NCBI GenBank assembly: GCA_001584585.1
Contig: LSYV01000018.1
Location: 1,233,486-1,297,485, forward strand
Source: Gonium pectorale
Taxonomy: Eukaryota; Chlorophyta; Chlorophyceae; Chlamydomonadales; Volvocaceae
DNA length: 64,000 bases
Direction: 5' to 3'
In this document: piece after piece, positions 48,336 through 60,143 of the stretch
How the letters are laid out: every line of letters begins with the position of its first letter
Numbering within the stretch: the stretch's first letter is position 1
Translations under genes and position numbers: made by a program
The notes under the pieces: model-generated
The model's database searches: none
Told to the model about the DNA's origin: nothing
What the model saw: only the letters and a program-made list of their open reading frames with translations

Positions 48336-51300
48336 ATGGAGGCCAGTGAAAGGCCGGAGGGCGATCCACTAGGGGCCGGGGGGCCGAACGAGGAGAACCA
48401 TGGAGGAGACCACTGGGAGCCATTTACTGATGCAGAAGAGAGTACAGATTGCTCCGACTCGCCAGCGGGAGGCGGCAAGAGGCTGGACTCGGTGGCGAGG
48501 CGCAGACGGCGAAGGCCTGCGTGGAGTCAGTTGGAGGAGGCCATCCTGGCGAAGCAGCATGCTCTTAGAGGCAATGCGTGGTCGGCTATTGCCGAACACC
48601 TGCCCAGGAGAACCGCATCGGAGGTCAAGGCGAGTTGCTTTCCTTCTTTTTGGTCAACTCTTGACCTTAGACGCCTAGCTCTGGGTTTTTAAGAGCAGCA
48701 GCGGTGCATGGGTTTGAGTCGGAACGAGGCGGAGCCAAAACTCCACACGTCTACGCAAGGCTGTTTCAGGCGTCAACGACGAACGTGCTGAAATGTACTC
48801 ACAATGTGGCTGCCTGGGATCCTGCGCTGTGCCCGCAAACCGCTACGGCCTGTTTCGACTCGTTGGTTTCGCTGCCTGCCGCCCGCAGAACATATGGCAC
48901 AGTACGCTGCGCTCAAAGAAGCTCAAGGCCCGGTCCTTGCTGCGGGCGTATGCCCGCGGCGTCCGGGAGCGCGGGGACAACGCTGCAGCACGGATGGAGG
49001 CCTTCCGCGCTGCCGTTAAGATTGCCAAAGGAGAGGATAGTTTCGTCCCACCGGACGGCGCGGAAATGCAGCCTCGGGCCTCCGAGAGGTCGGACGACGA
49101 CGTGTATGGCGACCATCCTCGGGGGCACGCCGGGGGACGCGCGGGGGACGGCGCAGGCCCGGCGCTTAAGGAGGAGCACGGTCGTACTGGTAGGGCTTCG
49201 GGTGGAGGGACAGAGGCATACTCTTCAGGGCGTGACTATCGTGCAGCTTGTCGCTCCTGGGTCCCGCACCCCTTTCCCTTGGTTGCCGAAAGAGCTTGGC
49301 AGCCAGAGCTGGGAATCCAGGCTGGGCTGTATGCGCGCCTGTGCATGCACGGCTTCGCACTACGTTGCATTGCGTCGTACCCGAGCCGTTCCAGACAGTG
49401 ATAGGGTGTGGAATTGCCGCGGGTTCCATCCACGTAGGTTCTTCAAATGGTGCGGCCGAAGCTGGTCCAAATTCCCACCCGGAGTCGCCGTCTGAACACC
49501 CGGACGGCAATATGGCTCTAGCAGTGGTGCCCGGCGGCGGGGCGGCGGGCGCAGGGGCCGGGAATGGCAAGGCCGGCCGGCCGCCCAAGCCCAGTGGGGG
49601 CGACAGGGCCGGGCCCTCGGGAGGGCACCACAAGATTGGCAGCCGCAGCCGTTCAATTCTGCGAGATCTTCGACTCACGAGCCTGGACGACATCGTCGAA
49701 GACGAGGACGACGACGGCATCACTGACGTCGCCGCGGCCGCTGCCCTTGGGCCCTGGGTCCTCAACAGCGCCGACCCACGGGACATCTCCCAATGGCCCG
49801 ACGTTCCCGCAATCCAACGCCCGCGGCAGCCGCAGCAGCAGCGGCGGCGCCAGGCGCAGCGACAGCGGCGCATCCAACGTGACGACGATGACGACGACTA
49901 CGTGGACGGAGACGATGATCCATGGGGGCCGCAGCCGCCACCGCGGCGGCGGGGCCGCGGCGCGGCTGCGCAAGCGCCCGGGGATGAGGACGATGACGAC
50001 GGGCCCGAGCCGGTGCGCAAGCAGCGGTTGGAGCAGCAGATGATGGCCCTCCTGCATTCGGCGCGCGCTCGTTTCGACGCGACAGCACGCCAGGGCCTGC
50101 ACTTGCCGGGGCTACCGCCGCAGGGGCGCTGGCGGCCGTATTCCGGGGAGGACGACTCGCAGCTCGATGACCTGCCCATGCGGGATCGGGCACCGTTCAT
50201 GTCGCCGGAGGAGCTAAGGCGGCTGCAGCGGCGCCAGGTGCCGCCGCGGATGGAGCCGCCGTTGCAGGATCGGGAGGAGATGGCCGACGCGGGCATGGAC
50301 AGCAGGGATGGGGACGACGCTGGGGGTGGTGGCGGCTGGCCGGGCCGTGGCTGGGGCCGAGGTCCCATGGACATGCAGGTCGGCGGTTGGGGCGGCATGC
50401 CGTACGAGGTAAGTGCTGTAGGCCTGGGGTGTATGGGGCATGGGGTGGCAGGTGAGACGGACGGGTGGGGGCCCAGGCATGGGGTGGCAGGCGGTCCCAG
50501 GCATGGGGTGGCAGGCGGACGGGACAAACGACGGTCTGCAATTATATCAGCACGCAGCATGGGAAATGCACGCCGATGTATGCACCTGCGTGCACATTGC
50601 CCCCGCTGCCACTTGAAAGGGCCACAGGCATGCATAACGAGCTTTTTGGTGCCCTTCGCCCAGTATCCGGACCCAGACGTCGCACATGCATGCTCCCGAT
50701 CGCAGGCTAACGAGCCACCTGGGGGCCGTGCCGGCGAGCGCTCCTCCGCGCAGATCGCCGCCGCGGCAATCGCGGCCGCTGCCGCCGCGGCAGCGGCGGC
50801 CGCCGCGTCGGGTCCCTCTCGGATGCCGGGTCAGCAGGGGCAGAAGTACATTGCGGTGCCGCTGGGTCACATTGACTCCCTCGGACCGCTGGCGGCGGCC
50901 GCACTGGCTGCCACGGGCGCAGCGCCACCCAGCACCGCGAACGCGCGCAATCCCCTGGCTGCGACGGCAGGCGCTGCCGCCGCCAGCTCGGGCCTCGGGC
51001 TACTGCAGCAGCTCACGGCCATGCTCGCGCGCGGAAGCCAGGAGGGCTGGACGCGGGAGCAAGAGGCGGCCATCGCAGCGGAGGTTGCGCAGGTGGCAGC
51101 GGCCGCGGCGACGGAGGCCGCGAGGCTTGCAGCGGGCCGAGTCCCACTGGAACTGGGCGCGCCCTGGGACGGGCAGCGGGGCCCCATGCCGGATGGAGGC
51201 CCGGCAGGTGGGCCGTGCTGGAGGCGGGGGCTCAGAAGGACGAGGCGGGGCTATGCATCGGTGCCGGGTGACCATCAGGATCATGAGGGGACTGGCCGCC

Positions 51301-52442
51301 AGTGGGGAAGGGTCGCTCGATGGCAGCCCGATTGGCGAGAAGGGCTCCGATGCAGTGCTGTGTTTGGCGGTTTGCGGAGAAGCCGGGCCAGGCGGGCATG
51401 CGATTGCCAACTGCGTGTTGCGAATGCATGACTCCCCTTCCTGGGTTCAGCGTGGGCGTCGGTTGCCGGCCTGCAGTGTGATATGTTGGGGCGGGCCGCT
51501 CTTGTGGGGTCGATGTTTACAGCTTCTGCTCCCTGATGCCGCGTGCCCGCAGGCCCCCCTCCGCCGGACGCCTTCCACGGGCTCGAACCCTGGTCACAGC
51601 GTCGCCCCATGCAGTATGACGATGGCCCAGCGTACGACAACTATGACGCTCAGCCGTACGGCCCCCGCGTCGGCTCCAAGCGCCGCGGGCCCAGTCAGGA
51701 GGGCGGAAGCCGGGGTCCAATGCCGCCCCCGGCCCAGGACGAGGATGACCCGTGGGTTGCCGGGCCGCCCGCCGCCGGGCCCAGCTCTGCACGCGGCAAC
51801 AGCGCTGGCGGCACCGGTGGCAGGCCGCATCCGCGGCTGTACCCGCCGGGCGGCATGCCGGGCCCGCGTGGCGGCTATGGCCCGCGGCCGGGGCCGTGGG
51901 GCGAGGAGGAGGACGACTTGGGTCCCCGGCCGGCCGGCCTTCCGGGGGGGCCAGGACCACACACCGGGGCTCCATGGCACAGTCCACGCGCTGGCCCCTC
52001 GGGGGGCAGGCCGTTGGGGCCGATGGGCCCAATGGACCTGCCATCTGTGCCCATGGGCCGCGGGCCCGGGGCCGGGCTAGGGGCCGGTCTGGGCGCTGAC
52101 AGCGGCTTCCGCGACTGGGAGCGAGACCGGGAACGCGACTGGGAGCGAGAGCGGGAACGCGACTGGGAGCGGGAACGGGAGCGCGACTGGGAGCGGGAAC
52201 GGGAGCGCGACTGGGAGCGGGAACGGGAGCGCGACTGGGACCGCAGTTGGGAGCGGGTCAGACGTCCGCCGCCGCGCCACCTCCCACGCCTGCCGGAGGG
52301 CAGGGCCGAGCCGGCGGATGCGGAGCCATCGGTCGGAGACGCAGCGCGGGCGCTGCTCTCCATAAACCAGGGTCCCGAGGCACCGCCGCCGCAGCAGCAG
52401 CCACAGCAGCAGCCGCAGCAGCGGCCGCGGACCCGGTGGTAG
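48336..52442 (+). CDS. Single MYB/SANT-repeat protein with long disordered acidic/charged tail
   Basis: Exons: 48336-48629, 48889-49189, 49399 (or 49438)-50408, 50706-51207, 51553-52442; phases are kept with either third-exon start. A basic stretch RRRRRRPAW opens one MYB/SANT-like repeat: WSQLEEAILAKQHALRGNAW, then SAIAEHLPRRTASEVKNIW, with its regularly spaced Trp residues. The rest is low-complexity: Asp/Glu runs, Gln/Arg runs (RPRQPQQQRRRQAQRQRR), poly-Ala, Pro/Gly-rich segments, and a tandem DWERERER repeat near the C-terminus (52113-52256). The first exon joins the second through an apparent GC-AG intron (48630-48888). A nuclear DNA- or chromatin-binding role is likely from the MYB-like repeat; the RE/DW repeats recall splicing and RNA-processing proteins. 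The target is unknown. About 1,000 residues. Confidence 0.82.
52113..52256 (+). repeat. 24-bp coding tandem repeat (DWERERER), six units
   Basis: Unit starts fall at 52113, 52137, 52161, 52185, 52209 and 52233, each beginning GACTGGGA. Middle units are nearly identical in DNA, the first and last are diverged (DWERDRER and DWDRSWER), which suggests recent expansion within the array. Confidence 0.85.
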
Positions 52443-54561
52443 GGGGGTGCAGGCTTGGGTTGCTCCCGCGCCGTCTGAGTGTCCTGTGATATCTCATCTG
52501 TTTAGAGGGTCAGATCAGATTGGTGAGCTAGCAGACGGTGTTTGGTCCTTCCGGCTTCCAGGTAGCTGGTTTTGCGACTTCCTGCGGTCACTGCGGGTTC
52601 TGTGGAACCTTGTGCGGCGTCGCTCCTGGACGCTGCTTGCCGCGCCAGCAATGCATAGATGGGCAGTCTGCGCCTCCACTAGCGTAGTTCGGCCATTGTG
52701 CCCAGGGTAGCAATGCAACATGCGTTTGTAGCTAGGGGGCCCGCCACGTTTCCAAGGGCGGTAAGATGTGGGCCCGTAAGCTCGTTTGGGGGGCAACGCG
52801 TCACGGTGTTAGGTTGATTACCCGATTCAAACGATGGGCAACTTACCCGAGGCAAGGCACGAAGAGTCATCCTGCATCTTACGAAATACGGGATTCCGTC
52901 CTTTCTTGCGGCCATGTCAAACATCCTGCCATGGGTAGCATCTGCACAGATCCCTGTCGGCATATCCTAGCCAAACATGGGCCCGGCCCTGAATCGCCAC
53001 ATCGGTTCACATCGGTTATTGCGTAAGAAGGACAACGTATGGGCGCGTGCGTTGAGTGCTGCGGGTCAGACGCTGCCATGAGCACCTGGCTTTGGGCTTG
53101 GTTGTGCTCCATGTCTGCCGGCGGCAGCTTCGGGTGTGGCGGCTTCGGGGCGGCGGGCACTTGCCAGTCGGTTGGATGGTTCTTATGTGGTTACCTGCAG
53201 AAGGGGCTGAAGACCCACGGCTGCTGGGCTGTGTTTAGAGAACTTGCTTCGGCTTCTCTGCTGTTCGGCCGTTGGCGCTCGTTGCTGCTCCCCCCTGCCG
53301 CCGAAGGGGCGCCTGGGCCAAGCTTGATTTGCTGCCGAAGGCTGAGCCGCGCGGGCAGGCGGGCGCAGTGTTTTCTGCTGTTGGGGCTGCCAGTCCCGCA
53401 CGCTCGAGCCCGCTCCCCGCGCGAAGCGCCGGTGGTGCAGAGCCCGTTCACGCGGCAGCGGTCGAGCACCAGCACGGTGTCGTGGTGTGGACGGTCCGTC
53501 CCGGGGTGGCTTCCGCGATCCAAACACATGTTCTGCCTGCTGAGTCGCTGCTGGATTTCCATTTCCACGGGGGGGGGGGCTCAGGATCTGCGAATAAGGT
53601 CAGGCGTCGGGGTTCGGGCCTGACGGGGCCCCGCCCCACGCTTGAGGGCTCAGCTGCCTGTGCACTAGTAGCCCTTGCCCGTGGGAATCTACCAGCGATC
53701 GTTGGTATGGCCGCCATCTTTGCCCTCGTCGCGACTGCCCTTCCCATTGTGTGGTTGTCTTGTCTGGCCGAGAAGGAGCCTTCAGCAGCCCTCTCGGGCA
53801 CCGGCCAGTGTGTGACATGGTGGGGTACTTTGGAGTGGCCGCGGCCGGGTGCCAGACACTACGCGTGATTTCAGGTGATTCCAGTTGGTTTGGCGCTGGG
53901 ACAGATCTGTGTGTTGGTTATATCTGCTGGATCAGCGATGGCGGGGCGGACGTCGGGTGTGCGGGGCGGTGTTGTTCGGGTGTGGACGGCGGGACTGCAC
54001 CTGGTGCTGCGGCCTGTGCGTGCTTGGCCTCGGTTTGGCTTCAGACCTGAAGCCAGCTGGCGCTTGTAGCCAGTGCGGCCGTGAGCCTGGTAGCTTGCTT
54101 TAGTTGTTTGGAAACTGTACGACATGTACAGTCGTTGCGCGTGTATTGAGTAGGTGCGTACGTACAACTGTACAGCAAAGCGTGAGCGCACAAGGCGCAT
54201 GCACGCGGAGGAGAGGGACTTGCGGGCTACGAGCTAGCCTCAGATCTTAATTTACCCCCTAGGCTGGTTGGGACTTGTGCGCCTTCCGATGTCGATTGAT
54301 CACAAAGTGTGCGGCTGGCGTTGCACAGCGTTTGGTGTGGCCTGCATGGCATGGCATGTGCTGGTGGGGAGGATGCTGCATGCGGTCGCATAATGAAAAT
54401 ACAATTGCAACTAAAGCAAATTTGCACTTGGTTGGAAGCGCAAGGAAAGAAATACGTTGCCTGGGCCCCGCGCGGCGGCATAGCTGGCGCTAGGGCGGGA
54501 GCACGCCGGACGGGAGGCTTGCGTCGCCTCGAAGGTTGGTGGCGATCATTTGTATGTACGT
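52443..54561. other. 3' flank of the MYB-like gene; GC-rich open region
   Basis: No TGTAA is seen close to the MYB-like stop. Two overlapping frames on the plus strand are open for 585-597 nt at 53039-53868; one contains a hydrophobic stretch (MAAIFALVATALPIVWLSC). There is no recognisable domain and no splice logic, so this is left as possible 3' UTR or an unrecognised gene. Confidence 0.35.
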
Positions 54562-54604
54562 ACCTGGTGTGTTGGAAAGGAACAACGCTTACGACCTGGT
54601 GTGT
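54562..54604 (-). mobile_element. 21-bp retroposon-like insertion with 11-bp target-site duplication
   Basis: ACCTGGTGTGT occurs at 54562-54572 and again at 54594-54604 around the insert TGGAAAGGAACAACGCTTAC plus G. The insert matches the constant end of the family at 13220 with two substitutions, cut off after about 20 nt. Confidence 0.6.
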
Positions 54605-55652
54605 GTGTGCGTGTGTGCTGACAAGGACAAGGACAAGGGGCGGGGTCCCGCTTCTGCTGCGGTGGTCGCTGCAGGAGGCCTGAAACGAAACAAAGCTCGC
54701 ACTGGCGTATTGCTGCTGCCGAGTGGTGCAACTGTGTAAACACACCCGGTTGCTCCACATGCCTCATTGGAGCTCAAGCTAGTCGGAACTCACGCCTTTC
54801 GGATGGCCAGGCGACCCAGGGTCGCACCCTGCAGACGGGCTGTACGCAGCACTGAGACCCGTTTGCGCCTAAAGGCAGAGCAGCATGCTTAAGGTGCGGA
54901 TCACCGGATCCCTCCTGGTGAATGCTGTCCGGGACGCGCTGTTGCACAGCACGATAGTCTGCCCCGCGACAGCATCCGCCTGGCCACAGCCCTGCATACA
55001 GCCAGAGGCCACAAGTCCGCAACCAGTGGCGCTTTCACACAGCACATGACGTGACAAGCCAATGCACCGCCGTTTGCCGCAGTACCAAACAAACAGCGTA
55101 GCCGCTCCAGGCACAAGGTCAGCGGCTGACACGTCATGTGACCCGCTCCCTCGGTATGCGGCCGACGCTGCCGCCCCTGAGCGCCCCTGAGCATACACGG
55201 CAACCTGGGTGCTTGTGGACGCCAGCCCAGTGTTGCTGTATGGTACGGCTGAGGTCGTACCTAGTTGTATGGCTCTGTGTGCTCATCACGATTCCGGTAC
55301 CGTGTAATATGTGCTACCACCAACTCCTCTAATGTTCAACCCGGAATGCCAACCTGCAGACTGTGCCCCGTAATGCCGCGCAGTGCGCGCGCCTGACTCG
55401 ATACCAGCCGTACAACTCAGACAACACAGTGTCCCTTTCCTCTGCGCAATGCTTTCCAGGCCCCGTCCCCAACCCCAGCCGCGGCTGATGGAGCCCATCC
55501 CACTCCCGCCGCGCGGCGCCCAGGCCTCCCCGCCGCCTGCCGCTGCTTGCCGCCCAGTTGCCGACCATCGGGCGGCAGCCGCGAGGCCGCGCCCGAGTCG
55601 GCCGCCCCCCGCCACCGGGTTCCGCGCAGCTGCCGCCCGAGCGACCGGCTGC
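54605..55652. other. Convergent intergenic region before the CBS gene 3' end
   Basis: Contains TGTAA at 54735-54739 (a distant candidate signal for the MYB-like gene). No gene and no TTACA signal for the CBS gene were recognised. Confidence 0.4.
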
Positions 55653-58600
55653 TCACCGGGCAGCGCCCGGGGCGGGGCCGGCCTCCGTGCCCGCCAGCAG
55701 GCGCAGGATGTCGGTCGGCGTGATGACCGCCAGCGGCCGCACCGGCGCTCCCGCGGGTGCGGCCCGCTCGCACGCCTCCACCACATACACGCGGTGCACC
55801 CGGTTGTCGGACAGCAGGGCCAGCACCTGCGGGGGTTGCGGCGGGAGGCGGTTGGGCGGCGGGCGGGCGGCGGGCGGGCGGCGATGCGGCGGCGCTCCGG
55901 AGCGGGGCTGCGGCCCAGTCGCCTGCGGCGCTCCCAGAGTGGGGTGCTGGCTGGTCGGCAGGGCGCACGGCCACACCGGGACCGCAGCGGCAGGCGGCAT
56001 GCGGAACCCGGGGAAGCTGGGCCACCGCCGGGCCACCGATTGGCGGACGTGTGCTCTGCAGCCCTCAACCCCCTTCCTCCTCCCAGCCTCCATACAGGCT
56101 AGGGCTCCTCGCATACTGCTGTACCCCGTGCCGTGGCCCACCGACGGGACACCAACACGCAGCCTCGCCACCCACCCACCCGCTCCAAGGTCGTGTCCGC
56201 CGTGCACGTGATCATCCGAACGCCCCACACCGCCTCGCCCTCCGCGCAGCCCTCCTCCCCGCCCGCGCCGCTGACCGACGCCGCCCGCGGCGGCAGCGCA
56301 CCGCCGGCGGCGCCGCCACCGCTGGGCGACGATGCCATCCGCGGCGGCATCACGCCGGCGGCACCGGGCGCCGCCGAGGGCGACGGCGGCAGTGCCGATG
56401 GCGGCCCCGCGGCAAAGAAGGGGTGCGCCGCCTGCGCGCTGGTCCGCTGGCTGTACCCCAGATATGAGGTGCCGTGCAGCAGCGCCAGGAACTCGCCCAC
56501 CGGAAGGGCCAGGATGCCCAGGTGCTGCGTCTGGATGTTGCTGCGGGGAACGAGGTGCAAGGCGGGGGCAGGGGGAGTCGGGGGCGGGGAAAGGGGCGGG
56601 GAAGGGGTGTCGTCTTGCGGCAGCCAGGGCGCAAGCGGAACAGGGCCTGCGTGTCCGTCAGCCCAAAAGGAGCTCGAGGTAAGAACGCCGGGGCCTGGGG
56701 CAAACTCGTTTACGGTTGCCTTCCTTCGCCGATGCCCAACTAAAGCCCGACCAGATTCATTGAATATGCGAGCGGGTTGCGATGGCGCCGCCGTCCGTGC
56801 ACATCATCCGCCCTTGGCACTGCCTGACGCCTTCCCTCCCTTCCCCCCATCTTACCCCCCAAGCGCCGCTCCCCCCATTGCATTCCGTCCCTGTACCAAT
56901 CCTAATGCTTCGGCCCCCGATTGTCGTCCTATCGCCGTACTCGTACGGCACCTCCTTATATACCTCCCGTCCGGCAGGGTCACTGCTCCTCTCCATGACG
57001 TCCACTTAGGTCTCCGTCTTTAGATGCATCCCATGGCACGCCATGTTTTTCTCCTCAACTTTGTTGCCCCCACTGACACGCCTCCCCCGTTTTTCCCCTC
57101 GCGATGCGGGCGCCTGCCCTTGGCGACCGCCTCATTCGTTCTGCGCACAGGTGTATATCTCTTCCTGCTATGTGTACTATTGCGCCGCGCTGCCTTTGCG
57201 AGTGTTTGCGTATGCGGTGGCGGGGAGTCGGGACACACAGAAGCGCACTGCACACGCATGGCAGCCCATAGTAGTCGTTCCACATAGTTCTATAGGTCAG
57301 CCGCTTTATCTTTCCCTACTCAGCTCTAGACTACTGCTATTACTCGGTGTCCACGTCATCACCCGGCGGCTCGACTCCGGGCCGCGCCCGCTACCTGCGG
57401 GCGCGGCCGCCACAAGCCAAGTTCGAAGCTCTGGTATGAACGGTTCAACGATTCCTTGCTCGACGGTCATCAGTCAGCTATTGCCGCGGACTGAATAACC
57501 CCGCCCTACCGCAGGTCGCTCATTGACAGGTTGGCGATCATGCCGCCGCTCTCCGCCTCCGCCACCACGGGGGCGCCGCTCACGCCCGCCCGGGCCATAC
57601 GCTCGTATGCCAGCAGCGCCGGAACGCTGGCGTCCACAGTCACCAGCCCGATGGCGGCGGCGCCGCGGCCGGGGCTGGTGCCGCCGCCGCTGCGTCGTGG
57701 GCTGGGCGCGACAGCAGGGCCGACTTGCGAGGAGCCCAGGGCGGCGGCGGCGGTGGCGGGGCTGGAGCCCGGGGTGGGGCTGGCGGCGGGGGAGGGCGGT
57801 ACCACGACGGAGGCGGGCGTGGCCCACCCCAGCTCCCTGACGGTTGCCTGGCTCAGCGGGCCCAGCAGCTCGGGGTGCTGGCGGAGGTGCCTGCGCGGAG
57901 GGTGGAAGCAGGGAAGGGGGCTTGAAAACACTAGGCTTGACGAGAATGCACTGACTGGCATCTCCGGTCGCGGGGATGAAAATTGCTTCTTTTGGGTTCT
58001 AGGCGACACAGACGACATAAAAACAAAGTGACGGGTACCAGGTCGCCCACATGCATGTGTTTGTGACCCCGGGTTCCCCCCCGGCCCCCGGCCCCCGGAC
58101 CCACCGTATGACGTCCAGCTGGCTGATGACTGCGGTGATGGAGCCCCGCGGGTCAAACACGGCCAGGCGATGAGCGGCGGGTTTGCCGGGCGGCACGAAC
58201 GACTCCCTGGGGTGGGGGCGCGGGGGTGCGGGAGGGGGTCGGGTGGACGGCGCAGAGGCAGCGTGGGAAGGGCGAACGGGGGGCGGGGACCTGCGGTGGG
58301 TATTGGGTATTGGGTATTGGGTATTGGGTGTTGGGTGCACCCAAGCACAAATCAATTCCGCACACGTGGCACGGGGCTTGGGGTTGGGGGGGGCGTTGCG
58401 TACAATGCGCGCCGCCCGCCCCTTGCCCTCCCTTCACCTCCCCCTTCTCTCCCCCACCTGAGTGCCGTGAGCAGCGCCACGTCGCTGTGCACCTGGAACA
58501 ACAGACCGCGGTCCTCGCTGCCTGCGCGGGCAGGAGGGCCAGGGGGCGGGGCAGGGGTGGTGAACATAGGAAACGGGTCGGGGAGGCGGAAAAGCAGGGC

Positions 58601-60143
58601 GGCGGCTGGGCCCGGGGATAAGGGTAATGAGTTGCGAGCCACCACCACCTGCATCTCACCACCTGCGCGCCCGACTACCCTCAAGGCCCGTCCCGTCCCC
58701 ACTCACCCACCCGCGCCCCTGCCTGTCCACCCGGGCACATATCCAGCCCCCTTCTCTCCCCAAATCCCCCGCAACCCAGCCGTCGACACGGACGCCGCCG
58801 GCTTCGGTAGCACACACCTGGCGGCTGCCGGACATTCGGATCGCCGAAACCCTCAGGGAGCTGGCAAAACAAGGCAAGGACCGGCTTTGGTCGCGGGACG
58901 GGCGAATGCGGCTGGCGCCCAGCCCGTTGTTATTCCTTACCTTTCTCCACCGTCTCCCCACTCCCCTCCCTCGCCAACCAGAACCACGCTTCCCCATCAT
59001 CAGGAACCCACGCCCACCCACACAGCGCCCATGCATTCTGAACCATCTGTTTCACCCTTCGCCCCACCCCACCCTCGCTCCGGCCGCCCGGTGGCCCACC
59101 CGCCAGCGTGATGAGCGTCTTCTCCGCAAAGGCCGGTCCCTCCTTCTCCAGCAGCGTCATCAGCAGCAGCATGTTGCGGGGCAGGCGGCCGTGCTTTTCC
59201 TCCATGTCTGCGGCCGGGGGGAAGGAAGGAGGCACGGGCGCGGGGGCAAAGTACGGTACGCAGAAGGGGGTCGGAGGCGAGGGGCTGGAGGGGGGGTGTC
59301 GCGGCTTCACGATTCGTACCCCCACCCATGGGCCATACTGAAAGAACCCGCCGCGCCCACGGGGCCACCTGCAGCCGCGCCCACGGGGCCACCTCATCAC
59401 GTGCCGCCTCGCGTGCCAGGAGCCCAGGACACGCGCACGCTGGTCAGCGGTTACGATCCCGCCCGGCCCGGCCCGCATCCGCTCCCCTGCAGCGCCCCAA
59501 GACCCCAAAGTTTGGGAGCGGCCCCACTCACGCGCTAGGAAGGCCCTCAGAATGGACTCGACCGTCACCCAGCCGATCAGCTGCGGGGCCGCGTCACCGC
59601 CGACCCCGTCCCCGTCCCCGCCAGCCATGTCCTCCAGCCCAGGCACCACCACCAGCGGGGCGGACAGGATGTGGCGCCGCGCCAGCAGCTGTAGGGCGGT
59701 GCCCACACTGGTGTTGTGCTCCAGATACTTAGGGGGAGGGAAACAGGGGCAGGGGAAAGCATAGTGTTGGGGATGCGAGCAGCGTGCTCAAGACATTGTG
59801 GCATAGCAGACATGCACACGAGAGCGAGCAACCATCCTAGCTCGGGACTAGGATGCGTGCAGAGGATATCGGTCTGCCATGGTTCTCAGGCGTATGGATT
59901 ATATAAGGTATTTAAAGGTATTTAAAAATTGCCGCGATTGGGGGATATTGACGGGTGGAGCTGAGCTGGCTATGGTTGTGTCGGCATGGCTCCAGTTAAC
60001 CACGTCAATTGTTGCGTATGCTAGCAACATTCATTTCATCCTCAAGGGCTCACCACAATGTTCTGGGACTGCGGTATCAAAGAGGCCAGGGGGAGGCGAG
60101 CGAGCGCCTCCGATGTCGCTGACAGCGCATCTGTTATGCCCAT
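55653..60143 (-). CDS. Four-CBS-domain protein (CBSX / AMPK-gamma-like)
   Basis: Exons (transcript order): 60143-60054, 59727-59532, 59207-59100, 58521-58458, 58206-58105, 57890-57510, 56540-56180, 55826-55653; 491 aa with phase kept throughout. The start is a 30-codon exon, MGITDALSATSEALARLPLA then SLIPQSQNIV, which runs in phase into the first CBS motif (YLEHNTSVGTALQLLARRHI, LSAPLVVV). CBS2: LFQVHSDVALLTALR, GSITAVISQLDVIR. CBS3: VTVDASVPALLAYERMARAG, VSGAPVV. CBS4: CTADTTLERVLALLSDNRVH, RVYVVE, ending ITPTDILRLLAG. Two Bateman modules of this kind bind adenosine nucleotides, as in SnRK1/AMPK gamma subunits and plant CBSX5/6 proteins. Gly/Ala/Pro-rich linkers are inserted within CBS1, between CBS2 and CBS3, and between CBS3 and CBS4. 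The stop overlaps a GTGAGC donor-like sequence, so a further small 3' exon cannot be excluded. Confidence 0.87.
58301..58335. repeat. TATTGGG heptamer microsatellite
   Basis: Four perfect TATTGGG units and a fifth TGTTGGG in a CBS-gene intron. It is not the Chlamydomonas telomere unit (TTTTAGGG). Confidence 0.8.

Noticed and set aside
58301..58335. Possible interstitial telomere repeat
   Set aside because: The unit is TATTGGG, not the algal TTTTAGGG or TTTAGGG, and it lies in an intron; it is a simple microsatellite.
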